Shown: one piece after another, positions 6,956 to 15,208 of the stretch
How the letters are laid out: every line of letters starts with the position of its first letter
How positions within the stretch are numbered: position 1 is the first letter of the stretch
NCBI RefSeq assembly: GCF_027213645.1
Contig: NZ_JAPWGL010000004.1
Location: 1-64,000, forward strand
DNA: 64,000 nt
From: Pedobacter rhodius
Lineage (GTDB): Bacteria > Bacteroidota > Bacteroidia > Sphingobacteriales > Sphingobacteriaceae
Reading direction: 5' to 3'
Translations under genes and position numbers: made by a program
Notes under the pieces: model-generated
Database searches by the model: none
Seen by the model: only the letters and a program-made list of their open reading frames with translations
What the model was told of the DNA's origin: nothing

Positions 6956-8608
6956 ATGCTACAAAAACTTTCAATACGCAATTACGCATTAATTGACAGC
7001 CTCGACATCGAATTTGATAAAGGCTTAAATATTATTACCGGCGAAACCGGTGCAGGTAAATCCATTATTCTGGGTGCACTTTCGTTGATTTTAGGTCAGC
7101 GGGCGGAGAGTAAATATTTTTTTAATCAGGATAAAAAATGTGTTATCGAAGGTACCTTTTTATTGGCTGATGAAAATTTAAGGATACTTTTTGAAGAAAG
7201 CGATTTAGATTTCTTCAATGAAAATACTTTACGCCGGGAGATTTCTATTGACGGAAAATCCCGCTCATTTATAAATGATACGCCTGTTAACCTGTCGCTT
7301 TTGAAGCAAATAGGCGAAAAGCTGATTGATATTCATTCGCAACATGCCACTCAGGAAATTAACGACGCCGATTTCCAATTGTTAATTGTCGATTCACTTT
7401 CTAATCACAAAGCACTTTTATCAGCTTACAGAGTCGGTTTCAAAAAACTAAAAACAGATACGGCACGGTTGAAAAAATTAATCACCGATGCAGATGAAGC
7501 CCGAAGCAAGCAAGATTATGAACAATTTTTATTCAATGAATTAGAGCAAGTTAATTTAAAAGACGGCGAACAGGAAGAATTAGAATCAGAACTTGAAAAA
7601 CTAACGCATGCTGAAACCATAAAGCGGGCCTTATTAACGGCTTCCGGATTGTTAACAGAAAGCGAACCATCTGCTGTGCAATTGCTAAAGGAAGCACAAA
7701 TACAATTACAAAGCATCGAAAAATTTGATCCGTCAATAAATGTTTTATTTGAAAGGCTTCGTTCCTCAATAATTGAAATTAAAGATATTGCTGCTGAAAC
7801 TTCAACCATTGAAGAAAATACATTACACAGCGCAGAACGGCTGGAAATTGTAAATCAGAGATTAGATTTATTTTATTCTTTGCAGCAGAAACACCGCGTG
7901 GCAAATAACACGGAATTGATAGCTGTTAAAGAACAACTGGAAAGTAATTTAAATCAATTGTTAACATCAGATGAAAATATTGAGAAGCTTCAAAAAGAAA
8001 CCAAACAATTAGCGCAAGAACTTACAAAACAAGCCCAACAACTTAGTTCCGACAGAAAAAAAGCGATAAAATTGGTCGAGGAACAAACGGCTCAAACGTT
8101 AAAGCAAGTTGGTATGCCAAATGCAAAATTGGTTTTAACACAAAACTTAATACCTGATTTAAATAAAGATGGACTTGATGAAATCAATTTACTTTTCACG
8201 GCAAATGCCGGACAAGCGCCTGCACCAGTAAACAAAGTAGCATCTGGTGGCGAGCTTTCGAGATTGATGTTAGCCATTAAAGCTTTACTTGCAAAACACA
8301 CCTCACTACCAACAATAATTTTTGATGAAATTGATACCGGTATTTCTGGTGAAACAGCATTAAAAGTTGGAGAAGTCATTTCTGACCTGGGGCATGATAT
8401 GCAGGTATTGTCAATTACCCATTTACCGCAAATAGCTGCTAAGGGTAATTCTCATTATTTTGTGTATAAAAACGAAGATGGCGGAAAAACGACAACAGGC
8501 ATCCGTAAATTAAAACAGGAAGAAAGAATTACGGCAATTGCAGAAATGTTAAGTGGTAAAAATCCAGGTGCATCTGCTATCGAAAATGCCAGAGAACTTC
8601 TAACTTAG
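6956..8608 (+). CDS. recN: DNA repair protein RecN (SMC-like ATPase)
   Basis: RecN binds DNA ends and supports recombinational repair of double-strand breaks. The 550-residue length is typical. Walker A GETGAGKS is at about residues 29-36, the central part (about 150-370) is coiled coil, and the C-terminal ATPase half has the ABC-like signature ASGGELSRLMLAI and Walker B IIFDEIDTGISG. The -7 element TATTTTTG lies 8 bases before the ATG, giving it its own promoter after the strong terminator upstream. In Bacteroidota recN usually follows the porD-like gene directly; here the blaI/M56 pair is inserted between them. Confidence 0.95.
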   Translation: MLQKLSIRNYALIDSLDIEFDKGLNIITGETGAGKSIILGALSLILGQRAESKYFFNQDKKCVIEGTFLLADENLRILFEESDLDFFNENTLRREISIDGKSRSFINDTPVNLSLLKQIGEKLIDIHSQHATQEINDADFQLLIVDSLSNHKALLSAYRVGFKKLKTDTARLKKLITDADEARSKQDYEQFLFNELEQVNLKDGEQEELESELEKLTHAETIKRALLTASGLLTESEPSAVQLLKEAQIQLQSIEKFDPSINVLFERLRSSIIEIKDIAAETSTIEENTLHSAERLEIVNQRLDLFYSLQQKHRVANNTELIAVKEQLESNLNQLLTSDENIEKLQKETKQLAQELTKQAQQLSSDRKKAIKLVEEQTAQTLKQVGMPNAKLVLTQNLIPDLNKDGLDEINLLFTANAGQAPAPVNKVASGGELSRLMLAIKALLAKHTSLPTIIFDEIDTGISGETALKVGEVISDLGHDMQVLSITHLPQIAAKGNSHYFVYKNEDGGKTTTGIRKLKQEERITAIAEMLSGKNPGASAIENARELLT

Positions 8609-8642
8609 TTATGGAATATATATTTTTCTGCATCTTAATTGC

Positions 8643-9376
8643 ATGAAGAAATACCTTTTGTTTTATTTATTATTGCATATCGCTCAAAGCATAAGCGCCC
8701 AAAAAGTTGCCGACACAATTACATCTTTAGTTGATACCATTAATATTTATGGGAAAATTATCGATGAGGATGAAAATCCTGTTCCAAATACGTTGATAAT
8801 ATCTCATACTTTAGACGAAAATTATTATTTCAAACGCACCAAATCTGATAAAAATGGAGAATTTAAACTATCAGGCATTAACCCTGTCGATAAACTCTTA
8901 TTTTTATCAGAAAGTGGTAAAGCCGAATTTGAAAATTCTCAAAGCAGGTATTTATTAGTCAAACTTGAAAAACTTCGGCTTAGGGAAATACGTGGATCCG
9001 CCATCCAGGCAAAACGTCTATCTGAAAGAAAAAGAATTGAAATTAAACAAATTTCACGTCAATCTGGCTTTGATGAAGAAAATTATGAAATTAATGATGC
9101 CTACCCCGGAGGCTTAAATAAACTTTACCAGCTACTTAAAAGTAAATTAGTTTATCCGGCAAATGCTATAAGCGCAAATATTGAAGGTGTGGTTAATGTC
9201 CGGTTTACAGTTTTACAGAAAATGGTAAATTAAAAAACTTCACAATCGTAAAAGACATTGGCTATGGTTGTGCAAAACAAGTAATTAATATATTAAAAAG
9301 TGTAAAGATGTGGTATCCAAGGGCTATTAGCGGAATACCAATTCAATCATCGATATCTCTTACAGTTTCCATTTAA
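8643..9376 (+). pseudogene. Frameshifted carboxypeptidase-regulatory-domain / TonB C-terminal-like protein
   Basis: The intact first frame (8643-9233) encodes a signal peptide (about 1-19), a carboxypeptidase-D regulatory-like beta-sandwich (INIYGKIIDEDENPVPNTLI, about 35-110), a basic linker and the beginning of a TonB C-terminal-like domain (GVVNVRFTV). It then runs into a stop after QKMVN. One base out of frame the homology continues: ENGKLKNFTIVKDIGYG and onward to TAA at 9374-9376, giving the expected end of that domain. A single missing T in the GTTTTA stretch near 9211-9216 would explain it. I see no canonical slippery heptamer, so a real frameshift mutation or a sequencing error is more likely than programmed slippage. 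The related genes follow. Confidence 0.72.
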
Positions 9377-9444
9377 ATTAATTGAATAATTTACCATTAT
9401 TTCAAATATTTTATAAACTAAATAATTAGTTTATATTTGTTTTA

Positions 9445-10683
9445 ATGAAAAAATTTATTCCCTTTTGTGCGTTTTTGTTTTTTTGCACCCTTTCTTTTGC
9501 GCAGCAAAGTTTTATCCTTTCTGGTGTTGTAAAAGATAAAAATGGTGAAACATTGCCGGGTGCAGGTATTTATGTTAGTGGTTATAAAATCGCTACAGTT
9601 GCAGATAATAACGGCAAATACAGTTTAAGCTTAAAACCCGGAAACTATGATATTCTAGTTCAATTAATCGGTTATAAGGCTTTAAATCAAAATATTATCA
9701 TCAGCGATAAGGGTTTGATTTCGAATTTCATCTTGGAACAAGATTCCTTTCAATTAAATGAGGTTACGATTAAACCTGATCCGAATCGGGAAGGTTACGT
9801 CAGAATGTTTACTGATTTCTTCATTGGCACTACACCTAATGCTACGCAATGTAAAATTATAAATCCGAATGTACTAATTATCGATTATAGCGATGAAGAT
9901 GCGAAGTTAACTGTAAAAACAAATCAGTTTCTGATTATAGAAAATAAAGCGCTGGGATATCGTATAAAATATCAGCTTAATAATTTTGAGTTCGATAATA
10001 AAACCCGTATTATTTATTACGAAGGTTATCCATATTATGAAGATTTAAAAGGAAGTAAAGGACAAGTAAAACGTTGGGCAGCCAAACGTGAAATTGCCTA
10101 TCATGGCTCGCCGCAACATTTTTTTAATAGCCTCTATTTTGGCAAATCAAAAGCAGAAGGTTTCATCATAAACAAATTAATTAAGCAAGTTGATAGAACC
10201 CGACCAACAGATAGTTTAATTAATGCAAAACTAAAGCAGTTTCGAGGCTTAAATCAGGGCTCTTCAGAGAAATTAACGTTATCCATTGGCAAAAATGATT
10301 CTTTGAATTATTGGTTAAAGCAACGAAATAAAGCAAAAGAAATTTCTATTTTAAGCAGAAAAGAAGTTTTACCCGATACTTTGGTAAAAAAATATAATGA
10401 AAGCATTAAGAGCATAAATTTTACAGATGCTTTATATATAATTTATACCAAAGAAAAGGAGGCAGCCAGTTATGCCAATCAAATTGGCCTTTCTGTTTCA
10501 CGACCTTTGGATATGCCCGATTACCAAATCTCAATCGTTAATTTATTGGTTGCGCCGGTTTATTTTTATGAAAACGGCGGAACTTATAATCCTCGTTCCA
10601 TGCTTTACCAGGGTTATTGGAGTTGGGAAAAAATAGCTGATAGTGTTCCGCTGGATTACCTACCGGCAACAGTGAAGAAATAA
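9445..10683 (+). CDS. Carboxypeptidase-like regulatory domain protein, uncharacterised (paralogue A)
   Basis: A 412-residue exported protein: signal peptide (about 1-19, LSFAQQ), a carboxypeptidase-D regulatory-like fold (about 22-108; SGVVKDKNGETLPGAGI and SGYKIATVADNNGKYSL) as found at the N-terminus of SusC/TonB-dependent receptors, then about 300 residues that I cannot assign, without a TonB plug or barrel. It is a tandem paralogue of the next gene along its whole length. The promoter element TATATTTG (9432-9439) ends five bases before the ATG, so the mRNA should be nearly leaderless. It is likely at the cell surface or in the periplasm; function unknown. Confidence 0.8.
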   Translation: MKKFIPFCAFLFFCTLSFAQQSFILSGVVKDKNGETLPGAGIYVSGYKIATVADNNGKYSLSLKPGNYDILVQLIGYKALNQNIIISDKGLISNFILEQDSFQLNEVTIKPDPNREGYVRMFTDFFIGTTPNATQCKIINPNVLIIDYSDEDAKLTVKTNQFLIIENKALGYRIKYQLNNFEFDNKTRIIYYEGYPYYEDLKGSKGQVKRWAAKREIAYHGSPQHFFNSLYFGKSKAEGFIINKLIKQVDRTRPTDSLINAKLKQFRGLNQGSSEKLTLSIGKNDSLNYWLKQRNKAKEISILSRKEVLPDTLVKKYNESIKSINFTDALYIIYTKEKEAASYANQIGLSVSRPLDMPDYQISIVNLLVAPVYFYENGGTYNPRSMLYQGYWSWEKIADSVPLDYLPATVKK

Positions 10684-10765
10684 TCTGAGTTTATTAAATG
10701 TTAAAATTGTTAAAATCTATCCTACAATTTAATATTTATTATTCCATTTGGTTACATTCGCTCTC

Positions 10766-12004
10766 ATGATTAAAAGCATTATTCTGTCTTTATTGTTCCT
10801 TTTTTCAGGCTTCAATGTTTTTAGTCAGAATACTTTTTCTATTACCGGGAAAGTTAGGGATAATCAGGGTGGATTACCAGGTGCAGGTGTTTATTTAAGT
10901 GGTTATAAAATCGCAACGGTTGCCGATAACAATGGAAATTTCAGCTTACCGAATCTTAAACCAGGGAGTTACGATTTACTTGTTCAAATGGTTGGTTACC
11001 TACCCTTTTCAAAAAGTGTAATTATCTCTGATAAATCTGTTCAGGTTGATTTAGTGCTGAAGGAAAATACAGTTCAACTTAATGAGGTTACCATCAGGGC
11101 CGATCCGAACAGAGCAAAATACATTAAGCAGTTTACAGAATATTTTATTGGTATTACACCCAATTCCAAACAATGTAAAATATTAAATCCACAGGTATTA
11201 AACGTTGACTTTGACGTTACAAAAAGCTTGTTAACGGTTAAAACGACAGAATTTTTAGTTGTCGAAAACAAAGCCCTTGGCTACAGATTAAAGTATATGC
11301 TCGATTATTTTGAATACAATAGCCGAACACATATTATTTATTTTTCCGGGCATCCATTTTTTGAAGAACTAAAAGCCTCTGCAGCGAAAAAGAAAAAATA
11401 CATTGAAGCGAGAGAAATCGCCTATTATGGTTCATCGCAACATTTTTTCAGGTCGCTTTACGAAAACAAAAGTAAGGAAGAAGGATTTTTAATTAATAAA
11501 ATCATCAAAACACCAAATCCGAACCGGTATCCTGAAGAAGTTATCAATGAAAATTTAACCAGAATAAAAACTGTTCCCGAAAAAACCGGCATAAGAAAAG
11601 TTGCAGGCAAAATTGATGTCGATCTTTTGGAATTCTGGACCAAGCAAAAAGAAATGCCAAGGTTTATCGATAAATTCAGCAGGGCCGACGTAAATCCAGA
11701 TACGCTTGTTCATGATTACAATGAGAACCTGAAATGGATAAATTACACGGACGCACTTTGTGTACAATACACGAAAGAAAAAGAATCCTTAGCTTATTCC
11801 AACACCGGTTTTTGGGTTTTCCGTCCATTGGATGTTCCTGAAAACGAAATCTCTGTAGTAAATCATACCTCTTCCTATCCGGTTCGTTTCTACGCCAACG
11901 GAGGTATTTACGATTCGCGTTCCATGCTTTACGAAGGGTATTGGGCTTATGAAAAAGTTGGCGACATGGTTCCAATGGATTATATCCCGTTGGCCAGAAA
12001 GTAA
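10766..12004 (+). CDS. Carboxypeptidase-like regulatory domain protein, uncharacterised (paralogue B)
   Basis: Paralogue of the preceding gene (shared blocks SGYKIATVADNNG, NEVTI.ADPNR/PDPNR, ENKALGYR.KY, REIAYxGSxQHFF, NPDTLV/LPDTLV, RSMLY.GYW). I start it at the ATG at 10766 (MIKSIILSLLFLFSG) because this gives a clean signal peptide; an in-frame upstream start at 10748 would add six residues and lies in the promoter area. The regulatory-like domain covers about 25-110 and the rest has no recognised motif. The two copies are divergent enough to be an old duplication. Function unknown; probably surface or periplasmic. Confidence 0.78.
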   Translation: MIKSIILSLLFLFSGFNVFSQNTFSITGKVRDNQGGLPGAGVYLSGYKIATVADNNGNFSLPNLKPGSYDLLVQMVGYLPFSKSVIISDKSVQVDLVLKENTVQLNEVTIRADPNRAKYIKQFTEYFIGITPNSKQCKILNPQVLNVDFDVTKSLLTVKTTEFLVVENKALGYRLKYMLDYFEYNSRTHIIYFSGHPFFEELKASAAKKKKYIEAREIAYYGSSQHFFRSLYENKSKEEGFLINKIIKTPNPNRYPEEVINENLTRIKTVPEKTGIRKVAGKIDVDLLEFWTKQKEMPRFIDKFSRADVNPDTLVHDYNENLKWINYTDALCVQYTKEKESLAYSNTGFWVFRPLDVPENEISVVNHTSSYPVRFYANGGIYDSRSMLYEGYWAYEKVGDMVPMDYIPLARK

Positions 12005-12030
12005 ATCTTTAAACAACTTATGCACATCAA

Positions 12031-12061
12031 TTAAAATTACTAAAAATATTAGTAATTTTAA
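12031..12061 (+). promoter_or_regulatory. Perfect 12-bp dyad directly before the radical SAM gene
   Basis: TTAAAATTACTA (12031-12042) and its exact reverse complement (12050-12061) flank a 7-base A/T spacer. The right arm contains TAATTTTA, one base off the -7 consensus, and ends three bases before the ATG at 12065. This looks more like a repressor-binding dyad over a promoter than a terminator, since a U-tract is lacking on the + strand and the stem is A/T rich. Confidence 0.5.
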
Positions 12062-12064
12062 CCT

Positions 12065-13132
12065 ATGATTAAGGAGGATGAAAATGAATATTTTAAAGGA
12101 AGAGGCGCTCAGTTTAATCCACATAATAAGTTTTTAAAAGGCAGTTATGTAAAAGCGCATCATGAAGGCATTGATGATTGGGCGGAAAGTGATCATAAAA
12201 CAACCTTTCTATTCGAAAATTCAAAAACCGTCGTTAACAAAGTTGATAGTCCTGATGTTGGTATGGCCTATTCGCTTAACCCCTATCAGGGTTGCGAACA
12301 TGGCTGTACATATTGTTACGCACGCAATGCTCATGAGTATTGGGGATACAGTGCCGGATTGGATTTCGAGCGGAAAATTATCGTAAAAAAAGACGCCCCC
12401 GCTCTATTTAAAAAGTTTTTAGAAAAAAAAGGCTGGGACGCGACAACAATTTCACTTTCCGGAAATACAGATTGCTACCAGCCTGCAGAAAGAAAATTTA
12501 AACTAACCCGACAAATCCTGGAAATTGCTTTGGCGTACAGGCAACCTATCGGGATGATTACTAAAAATTCATTAATTCTCAGAGACATTGATATTCTACA
12601 GGAAATGGCAAAGCTGAATTTAGTTATGGTCTATTCATCGATAAACAGTTTAAATAATAAGTTGCGTTTAGCCATGGAACCCAGAACGGCTACGGCAAAT
12701 CAGCGTTTAAAAGTTGTAGAGGCGCTGAGCAAAGCCGGAATACCAACGGGTGTAATGGTCGCCCCGCTTGTACCTGGTTTAAGTGATCATGAAATTCCCG
12801 CGGTTTTAAAGGCGGTCGCAAATGCGGGTGCAATAAGGGCTGGTTATACTATCGTTCGTTTAAACGGCGCTATTGGTCAAATTTTTGAAGATTGGTTGCG
12901 CAAGAATTTTCCGGATAGGTTTGATAAAGTATGGCACATGATACAAAGTTGTCATGGAGGAAATGTGAATGACAGCAGATTTGGTGATCGCATGCGTGGC
13001 GATGGCCATATTGCACAAATGATTAGAGATAACTTTAAACTTCACTGCCGGTTAAATGGTTTGAATACGAAAGAAATCTTTTTGGATCATACCTTATTCA
13101 AAGTTCCGGGCGCTCAGATAAGTTTATTTTAA
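12065..13132 (+). CDS. PA0069-family radical SAM protein
   Basis: A 355-residue radical SAM enzyme related to the PA0069/SplB-like group. The iron-sulfur motif CEHGCTYC (C77, C81, C84) follows NPYQG, and a SAM-binding SGNTD segment is at about 137-141. The C-terminal part contains the conserved NDSRFGDRMRG stretch. The substrate of this family is not known to me. The ATP-grasp gene begins 24 bases after its stop and may be cotranscribed. The dyad ending three bases upstream may control it. Confidence 0.88.
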   Translation: MIKEDENEYFKGRGAQFNPHNKFLKGSYVKAHHEGIDDWAESDHKTTFLFENSKTVVNKVDSPDVGMAYSLNPYQGCEHGCTYCYARNAHEYWGYSAGLDFERKIIVKKDAPALFKKFLEKKGWDATTISLSGNTDCYQPAERKFKLTRQILEIALAYRQPIGMITKNSLILRDIDILQEMAKLNLVMVYSSINSLNNKLRLAMEPRTATANQRLKVVEALSKAGIPTGVMVAPLVPGLSDHEIPAVLKAVANAGAIRAGYTIVRLNGAIGQIFEDWLRKNFPDRFDKVWHMIQSCHGGNVNDSRFGDRMRGDGHIAQMIRDNFKLHCRLNGLNTKEIFLDHTLFKVPGAQISLF

Positions 13133-13155
13133 CTATAATTTTTAATTTAGCAATT

Positions 13156-14037
13156 ATGTCAAATAGGAATATTGCTTACGTTACTTATTACGATAAAGGT
13201 GCTTACGATTCAACTACAGTTGAAAGTGAGGATGACCGGTTACTTGATTTTTTAAAAGCAAAGGGCTTAATAATTGAGAAAGTTATCTGGAATGATCCGT
13301 TGGTTAACTGGGAAGACTATCCACTGGCGATATTAAAATCACCCTGGGATTATTTTGATTTGATTGCAGATTTTAACCAATGGCTTGACCATTTGCAGCA
13401 AAAAAATGTGAAGCTTCTTAATCCTGTTGATATTGTACGATGGAATACCGACAAACATTATCTGCAAGAAATTGAGGCTGCCGGCTTAAAGGTTACGCAA
13501 AGTGTTTTCATCAACAAAAATGATAAGATTATACTTAACGATTTCTTTAAAATGTTTAATACGGATAAACTCATCGTAAAACCATGCGTGAGCGGCGGAG
13601 CTAAAAACACTTTTAAAGTTACGGCAGAGAATGTTGCAGAAGTAAATCAACAATTAAATTTGCTTGTTGAAGCTGAAGATTTTATTATACAGCCATTTTT
13701 ACCTGAGGTATTAGAAAGTGGTGAGTGGTCTTTCATTTTCTTTAACGGTTCTTACAGCCATTCGTTGATTAAGCAGGCAAAACCGGGAGATTTTAGAGTT
13801 CAGCCGGCTCATGGCGGATCTGTTCATCCGCAAAAACCAGGTGAAGAGTTAATTGCAAACGCACAGCGATATGTAACTTTATTTGCTAAAGATTGCCTTT
13901 ACGCAAGGGTTGACGGAACTTTTGTTAAAGGCGAATTCTTATTGATGGAACTCGAACTCATCGAGCCATTTTTGTTTCTCAATACAGATGCTGAAAATTA
14001 CGAAAGGTATTACCAGGCATTAATGGAACTAATTTAA
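13156..14037 (+). CDS. ATP-grasp domain protein (RimK/glutathione synthetase-like)
   Basis: A 293-residue protein with an N-terminal pre-ATP-grasp domain (about 1-100, including LKSPWDYF) and an ATP-grasp fold (about 110-285). Likely ATP and metal contacts are KLIVKPCVSGG, FIIQPFLPEV and the C-terminal MELELIEPFLF segment. Proteins of this group ligate a carboxylate to an amine, but the substrate cannot be told from sequence. It follows a radical SAM gene closely, which is suggestive of a modification pathway, though no precursor peptide gene is visible beside them. Confidence 0.8.
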   Translation: MSNRNIAYVTYYDKGAYDSTTVESEDDRLLDFLKAKGLIIEKVIWNDPLVNWEDYPLAILKSPWDYFDLIADFNQWLDHLQQKNVKLLNPVDIVRWNTDKHYLQEIEAAGLKVTQSVFINKNDKIILNDFFKMFNTDKLIVKPCVSGGAKNTFKVTAENVAEVNQQLNLLVEAEDFIIQPFLPEVLESGEWSFIFFNGSYSHSLIKQAKPGDFRVQPAHGGSVHPQKPGEELIANAQRYVTLFAKDCLYARVDGTFVKGEFLLMELELIEPFLFLNTDAENYERYYQALMELI

Positions 14038-14090
14038 TTCATATATAGCCATCACGATGCAAATTATTCCCTGACAAACATTGAAGCTGA

Positions 14091-14318
14091 ATGGTTAGCC
14101 ACAGATTCACAGATTATATTTGCTTTTCGGTAGGTGTGACACCAACCGATAGTTAAATGACAATAACATTTTTATCTTAATAACCTTAAATTCCAAATGG
14201 TTTAAGCGTAATAGATTGCTTCTGATTAAGGCATTAAATAATAGTCCAACTCTTCTGAATAATTGTAGGTAGACACCAACCGGCCAGTAAATTAATGGTT
14301 AGCCACAGATTATATTTG
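14091..14318 (+). repeat. Two imperfect direct repeats in a 378-bp gene-free gap
   Basis: The gap 14038-14415 carries no convincing gene. ATGGTTAGCCACAGATT occurs at 14091 and 14295; both copies end in TATATTTG (14115-14122 and 14311-14318), a perfect TAnnTTTG match. A second shared block, GACACCAACCG, lies at about 14138 and 14273. The order of the two blocks is reversed between copies, so it is a rearranged rather than simple duplication. A pair of promoter-bearing repeats or a small RNA are possibilities. Confidence 0.45.
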
Positions 14319-14415
14319 TTTAAATCTGAGGAAAAAATTGGCAAAAATAGTCTTAACGAATAAGTAAGAATAATCAGCATGACTACAGTTAAAACCCACT
14401 CGTTAAGAAGAAAAT

Positions 14416-14937
14416 CTACAGTTTCGCTCCAAACTCCTGAGTCCAGTATTTACCATCTTTTGCAGCGCCCATTTCTTTATAATTTGCACTCATGATGTTT
14501 TTACAATGGCCTTCGCTGTTGATCCATGCATCAAAAACCACTTGTTCTGTTGGTTGGCCCGCAGCAATATTTTCACCATAAGCCATCCATTTATATCCGG
14601 CTGCAGTTATACGTTCGCCGGCTCCTCGCCCATCGAGTGAAGTATGACTGAAATAATTATTAGCATTCATATCTTTACTATGTGCTAAAGCTGCCGCAGC
14701 CAAATTATTATTCCAGGTTAAGGCATTTACCGGAGGCATAGCGGTAGTACCGCAGTTACAGCCTGAAGTTCTTTTTTCGTTTACCAGTTTAAGTAATAAA
14801 TCATTATTTAAACCAGTTGAAACAGCAAGTTTGGTTGATGCAGAACCTGTTTCAGTTTCTACTAAGGGATCGGTATTTTTCTTGCACGATGCAAAGAAAG
14901 TAAATATGCAAATGCACAAAAAAAGAGTTTTCTTCAT
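14416..14937 (-). CDS. CAP-domain (SCP-like) lipoprotein
   Basis: A 173-residue exported protein with a lipoprotein signal (FFASCKK, lipidated Cys about residue 18) and a bacterial CAP/SCP domain (about 45-173). Visible CAP features are LVNEKR, HSKDMNANNYFSHTSLDGRGAGERI, YGENIAAG, AWINSEGHCKNIM and YWTQEFG, which include the two His and two Glu of the CAP cavity. The function of bacterial CAP proteins is poorly known. A TATTTTTG element (14955-14962, minus) lies 17 bases upstream of the ATG. It is transcribed away from clpC's end as a single gene. Confidence 0.88.
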   Translation of the reverse strand: MKKTLFLCICIFTFFASCKKNTDPLVETETGSASTKLAVSTGLNNDLLLKLVNEKRTSGCNCGTTAMPPVNALTWNNNLAAAALAHSKDMNANNYFSHTSLDGRGAGERITAAGYKWMAYGENIAAGQPTEQVVFDAWINSEGHCKNIMSANYKEMGAAKDGKYWTQEFGAKL

Positions 14938-15061
14938 TAATAGGGATTGACGCGCAAAAATACAGATAAATTTTAAAAAATATTAGCTGCCCGAGTATGA
15001 TTTTTTTACAGGAAAAATTGTCTGCCTGAGGTCGGCAGGTTCTCTATTACGCACACTACCT

Positions 15062-15133
15062 TTCGTTTCGTAAAAACGAATTGGCGATTTAGTTAGATAA
15101 TTATTCGCTTTAAGATTCCCGCCTGCGCGGGAA
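15062..15133. repeat. REP-like palindromic elements
   Basis: Two hairpins: TTCGTTT/AAACGAA (15062-15080) and TTCCCGC/GCGGGAA around CTGC (15116-15133). The second is the same element as in the three 79-bp repeats at 52150-52550. Such short GC-rich palindromes are typical interspersed non-coding repeats. No gene is present between 14938 and 15171. Confidence 0.6.
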
Positions 15134-15171
15134 AGGCAGCATTTGAGGGTATTTTTTTTTGTTAAAAGAAA

Positions 15172-15200
15172 AAGGCCTCCGGATTTAATCCTGAGGCCTT
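15172..15200 (-). terminator. Rho-independent terminator of clpC
   Basis: On the minus strand a stem AAGGCCTC.GGAT / ATCC.GAGGCCTT with a short A/T loop is followed by TTTCTTTT. It begins eight bases after the clpC stop. Confidence 0.9.
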
Positions 15201-15208
15201 GCATATAA

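Noticed and set aside
9205..9225. Programmed -1 frameshift
   Set aside because: No X XXY YYZ slippery heptamer lies in the reading frame and no downstream stem is evident. A simple one-base deletion explains the data better.
12065..14037. RiPP biosynthetic cluster (radical SAM plus ATP-grasp)
   Set aside because: No precursor peptide, peptidase or exporter is adjacent. The radical SAM protein is of the common PA0069 type, so pairing may be chance.
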